Assembly (NCBI RefSeq): GCF_902833145.1
Contig: NZ_CADFEN010000006.1
Coordinates: 372,001-436,000 of the forward strand
Direction of reading: 5' to 3'
From: Burkholderia sp. BCC0506
GTDB taxonomy: Bacteria; Pseudomonadota; Gammaproteobacteria; Burkholderiales; Burkholderiaceae
Length of the DNA stretch: 64,000 nt
Shown: in pieces, positions 62,192-64,000 of the stretch
Numbering within the stretch: the stretch's first letter is position 1
Layout: every line of letters starts with the position of its first letter
The notes under the pieces: generated by a model
Told to the model about the DNA's origin: nothing
Database searches by the model: none
What the model saw: the letters and a program-made list of their open reading frames with translations, nothing else
Program-made: the position numbers and the translations under genes

Positions 62192-62893
62192 TTACAGCGC
62201 GCCTTCGGACGGCTTCTTGCCGAGCTCGACGCCGAGCTGCTTGAGCTTGCGATACAGGTGCGTGCGCTCGAGGCCCGTCTTCTCCGCGACGCGCGTCATG
62301 CTGCCGTTCTCGCGCGCGAGGTGATATTCGAAGTACGCGCGCTCGAACGCATCGCGCGCTTCGCGCAGCGGGATGTCGAACGGGATCGCGGCCGTCTGGC
62401 CCGCGAGGCCGAGCGCCGACGCCATGTCGTCGCCGAGCGTCGGCAGCGCCGCCGCGGATGCGACCGCCGCCGGCCCCGCGGCCGGCCCGGCGCCCGCCTT
62501 CGCCGCCGCGTTCGCGGACACCGGCGCCGCGCCGCGCGCGAGACCGTGCTCGACCGCCTTCAGCAGCTTCTGCAGCGCGATCGGCTTCTCGAGGAAATCG
62601 AGCGCGCCGATCTTGGTCGCCTCGACGGCCGTATCGATCGTCGCGTGCCCGGACATCATGATCACGGGCATCGTCAGCAGCCCCTGCGCCGCCCATTCCT
62701 TGAGCAGCGTGACGCCGTCGGTATCGGGCATCCAGATATCGAGCAGCACGAGATCGGGCGCCTGATTCAGCCGGTATTCCCGCGCGGCCTGCGCGTTCTC
62801 CGCCGCCTCGACGACATGTCCTTCGTCGCTGAGGATCTCCGAGAGCAATTCCCGGATGCCCATTTCATCATCTACCACCAGGATGGTTGCCAT
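62192..62893 (-). CDS. ntrX: NtrX-type response regulator without an AAA+ domain
   Basis: The 233-residue protein has a receiver domain (ILVVDDEMGIRELLSEILSD, phospho-acceptor Asp52 in LVLLDIWMPDTDGVTL, Lys in DFLEKPIALQKLLKAV). An Ala/Pro/Gly-rich linker spans about residues 125-160, and a Fis-type helix-turn-helix closes it (MTRVAEKTGLERTHLYRKLK). Canonical NtrX of alphaproteobacteria carries a sigma-54-interacting AAA+ domain in the middle, which is absent here. It starts directly after the ntrY stop codon. Confidence 0.9.
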   Translation of the reverse strand: MATILVVDDEMGIRELLSEILSDEGHVVEAAENAQAAREYRLNQAPDLVLLDIWMPDTDGVTLLKEWAAQGLLTMPVIMMSGHATIDTAVEATKIGALDFLEKPIALQKLLKAVEHGLARGAAPVSANAAAKAGAGPAAGPAAVASAAALPTLGDDMASALGLAGQTAAIPFDIPLREARDAFERAYFEYHLARENGSMTRVAEKTGLERTHLYRKLKQLGVELGKKPSEGAL

Positions 62894-64000
62894 TTACGCT
62901 GCCTTTGTCTGCTCACTTGCTTTTGTCTTGGCGGGCGTCGCCCCGTCCTGTGCGCCCGGTTCGGCGCCTGGCGTATCGCTCGCCATCTGCAGGAAGAGGA
63001 TCGACACCTGCGCACCCTCGACGGTCTCGCCGTGCATGCGATTGCGCAGATCGATCCGCGCGCCGTGCTCGTCAACGATTTTCTTGACCGTGGCCAGCCC
63101 GAGCCCCGTGCCCTTCGCCTTCGTCGTCACGTAAGGCTCGAACGCGCGGGTCAGGATGCGTGCCGGAAAACCGGGCCCGTTGTCGGACACGGTAAGACGT
63201 ACCGCGACGCGCGTTTTGCCCTCCGCGTCCGGGTCGCCATATTCTACTGTCTTGGTTTCGATCAACACACGCGGATGCGCGGACTCCGCGACCGAATCCT
63301 GCGCATTCTGCAGCAGGTTGTGAATCACCTGGCGCAATTGCGTCGCGTCGCCGCGAATCACCGGCAGCGACGGCGCGAGCTCGGCGACGATCGGGCTCTT
63401 GCCTTCGCCGACGCCGTACAGCCCGAGCACCTCGCTCGCCAGATCGTTCAACTGCAGGTTCGCGAGCACCGCCGGCGGCGTGCGCGCGTATTCGCGGAAA
63501 TCGTCGACCATCCGCTTCATCGCGGCCACCTGGTTCACGATCATCGTCGCGCCGCGCTTGAGCACGTCCGCGTCGGGCGGCGCGAGCTTGTCCGACAGCT
63601 TCATCTGCAGCCGCTCGGCCGACAGCTGGATCGGCGTCAGCGGATTCTTGATCTCGTGCGCGAGCCGCCGCGCGACCTCGCCCCACGCGACCGAACGCTG
63701 CGCGGAAATCACGTCGGAGATGTCGTCGAACACGACGACGTAACCGGACGTCTGCGGATCGTCGGCCTGCCCCTCGACCGTCGACACGAGGCGCGTGCCG
63801 CGCACGAGCAGCGTCAGCGGATCGGTCTCGCCCGGCACCTCGATCGCGAACTGCTGCTGCCAGTGGCCGCGATCGCCGCCGCCGCCGTCGGACGCCGCCT
63901 CGCGATCGGCGAACGCCTTGCGCACCATCGCGCCGAACCCGGCGGCCACGCCGATCCGGTCGAGCGTCGTGCCGATCAGCGCGTTGAACGGCTGCCGGAA
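62894..64000 (-). CDS. ntrY: NtrY-type sensor histidine kinase (partial, N-terminus outside window)
   Basis: Only the C-terminal 368 residues are visible; the frame continues past the right edge. A PAS-like region (around TLLVRGTRLVSTVEGQADDP) precedes the H-box RRLAHEIKNPLTPIQLSAER. The ATPase boxes are HNLLQNAQDSVAES, DNGPGFPARIL and GTGLGLATVKKI, and the C-terminus is Ala/Lys/Thr-rich. NtrY is an inner-membrane kinase tied to nitrogen or redox signals. Its TAA stop abuts the ntrX start codon, indicating tight co-translation. Confidence 0.93.
   Translation of the reverse strand, partial: FRQPFNALIGTTLDRIGVAAGFGAMVRKAFADREAASDGGGGDRGHWQQQFAIEVPGETDPLTLLVRGTRLVSTVEGQADDPQTSGYVVVFDDISDVISAQRSVAWGEVARRLAHEIKNPLTPIQLSAERLQMKLSDKLAPPDADVLKRGATMIVNQVAAMKRMVDDFREYARTPPAVLANLQLNDLASEVLGLYGVGEGKSPIVAELAPSLPVIRGDATQLRQVIHNLLQNAQDSVAESAHPRVLIETKTVEYGDPDAEGKTRVAVRLTVSDNGPGFPARILTRAFEPYVTTKAKGTGLGLATVKKIVDEHGARIDLRNRMHGETVEGAQVSILFLQMASDTPGAEPGAQDGATPAKTKASEQTKAA

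Overview
The window is one contiguous piece of a GC-rich betaproteobacterial chromosome. Gene content and order (fliST/fliE with fliFGHIJK, dapF-DUF484-xerC, hslVU-regBA, argB-HAD-slmA, metXW, gatCAB/mreBCD-mrdAB, queCED, ntrYX) point to the main chromosome of a Burkholderia, probably of the cepacia complex. That assignment rests on family recognition, not on a database search. No insertion sequence, prophage, CRISPR array, rRNA operon or replication origin was seen. Almost everything is core genome; the clearest accessory gene is a 1000-residue autotransporter at 36052-39054.

Layout. 1-9495 is a flagellar cluster: on the minus strand fliE, then fliS-fliT and a FliK-like gene that runs off the left edge, the latter group behind a near-consensus FliA (sigma-28) promoter; on the plus strand the overlapping export and basal-body operon fliF-G-H-I-J-K. 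9523-20095 holds metabolic and small genes: GMC oxidoreductase, coniferyl-type aldehyde dehydrogenase, SrkA-like kinase, EamA exporter, aldo/keto reductase, phytanoyl-CoA dioxygenase-like protein and several very small proteins. 20207-26600 holds metK, diverging from lpxL-dapF-DUF484-xerC-rlmI. 26794-35909 contains a zinc-chaperone-type CobW GTPase, a DksA with a degenerate zinc finger, hslVU, the RegB/RegA-type redox two-component pair, a small Cys-rich CWC protein, argB, a HAD nucleotidase and slmA. After the autotransporter come metX-metW, ampG, an M48-like protein, an AraC regulator diverging from an alcohol dehydrogenase, xthA and a PPK2 kinase. 47844-57850 carries gatCAB diverging from the rod-shape operon mreB-C-D-mrdA-mrdB. 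The right end has a Sel1-repeat protein, an HpcH/HpaI aldolase, queC-E-D (7-deazaguanine synthesis), tRNA-Phe and ntrY-ntrX, with ntrY cut by the right edge.

The most interesting non-coding signals are two SAM-II-type pseudoknot leaders in the same window. One precedes metX and has a complete, mutually exclusive translational switch that can be read in the sequence. The other lies in the 150-nt leader of metK; it keeps the same architecture, but its outer pseudoknot helix has changed on both strands. Together they would place homoserine acylation and SAM synthesis under direct SAM control. Other points worth a look are an M48-family protein whose HExxH glutamate is glycine, a structured leader before a 61-residue membrane protein, a low-complexity insert inside the RegB ATPase domain, and an acceptor-stem mismatch in tRNA-Phe.
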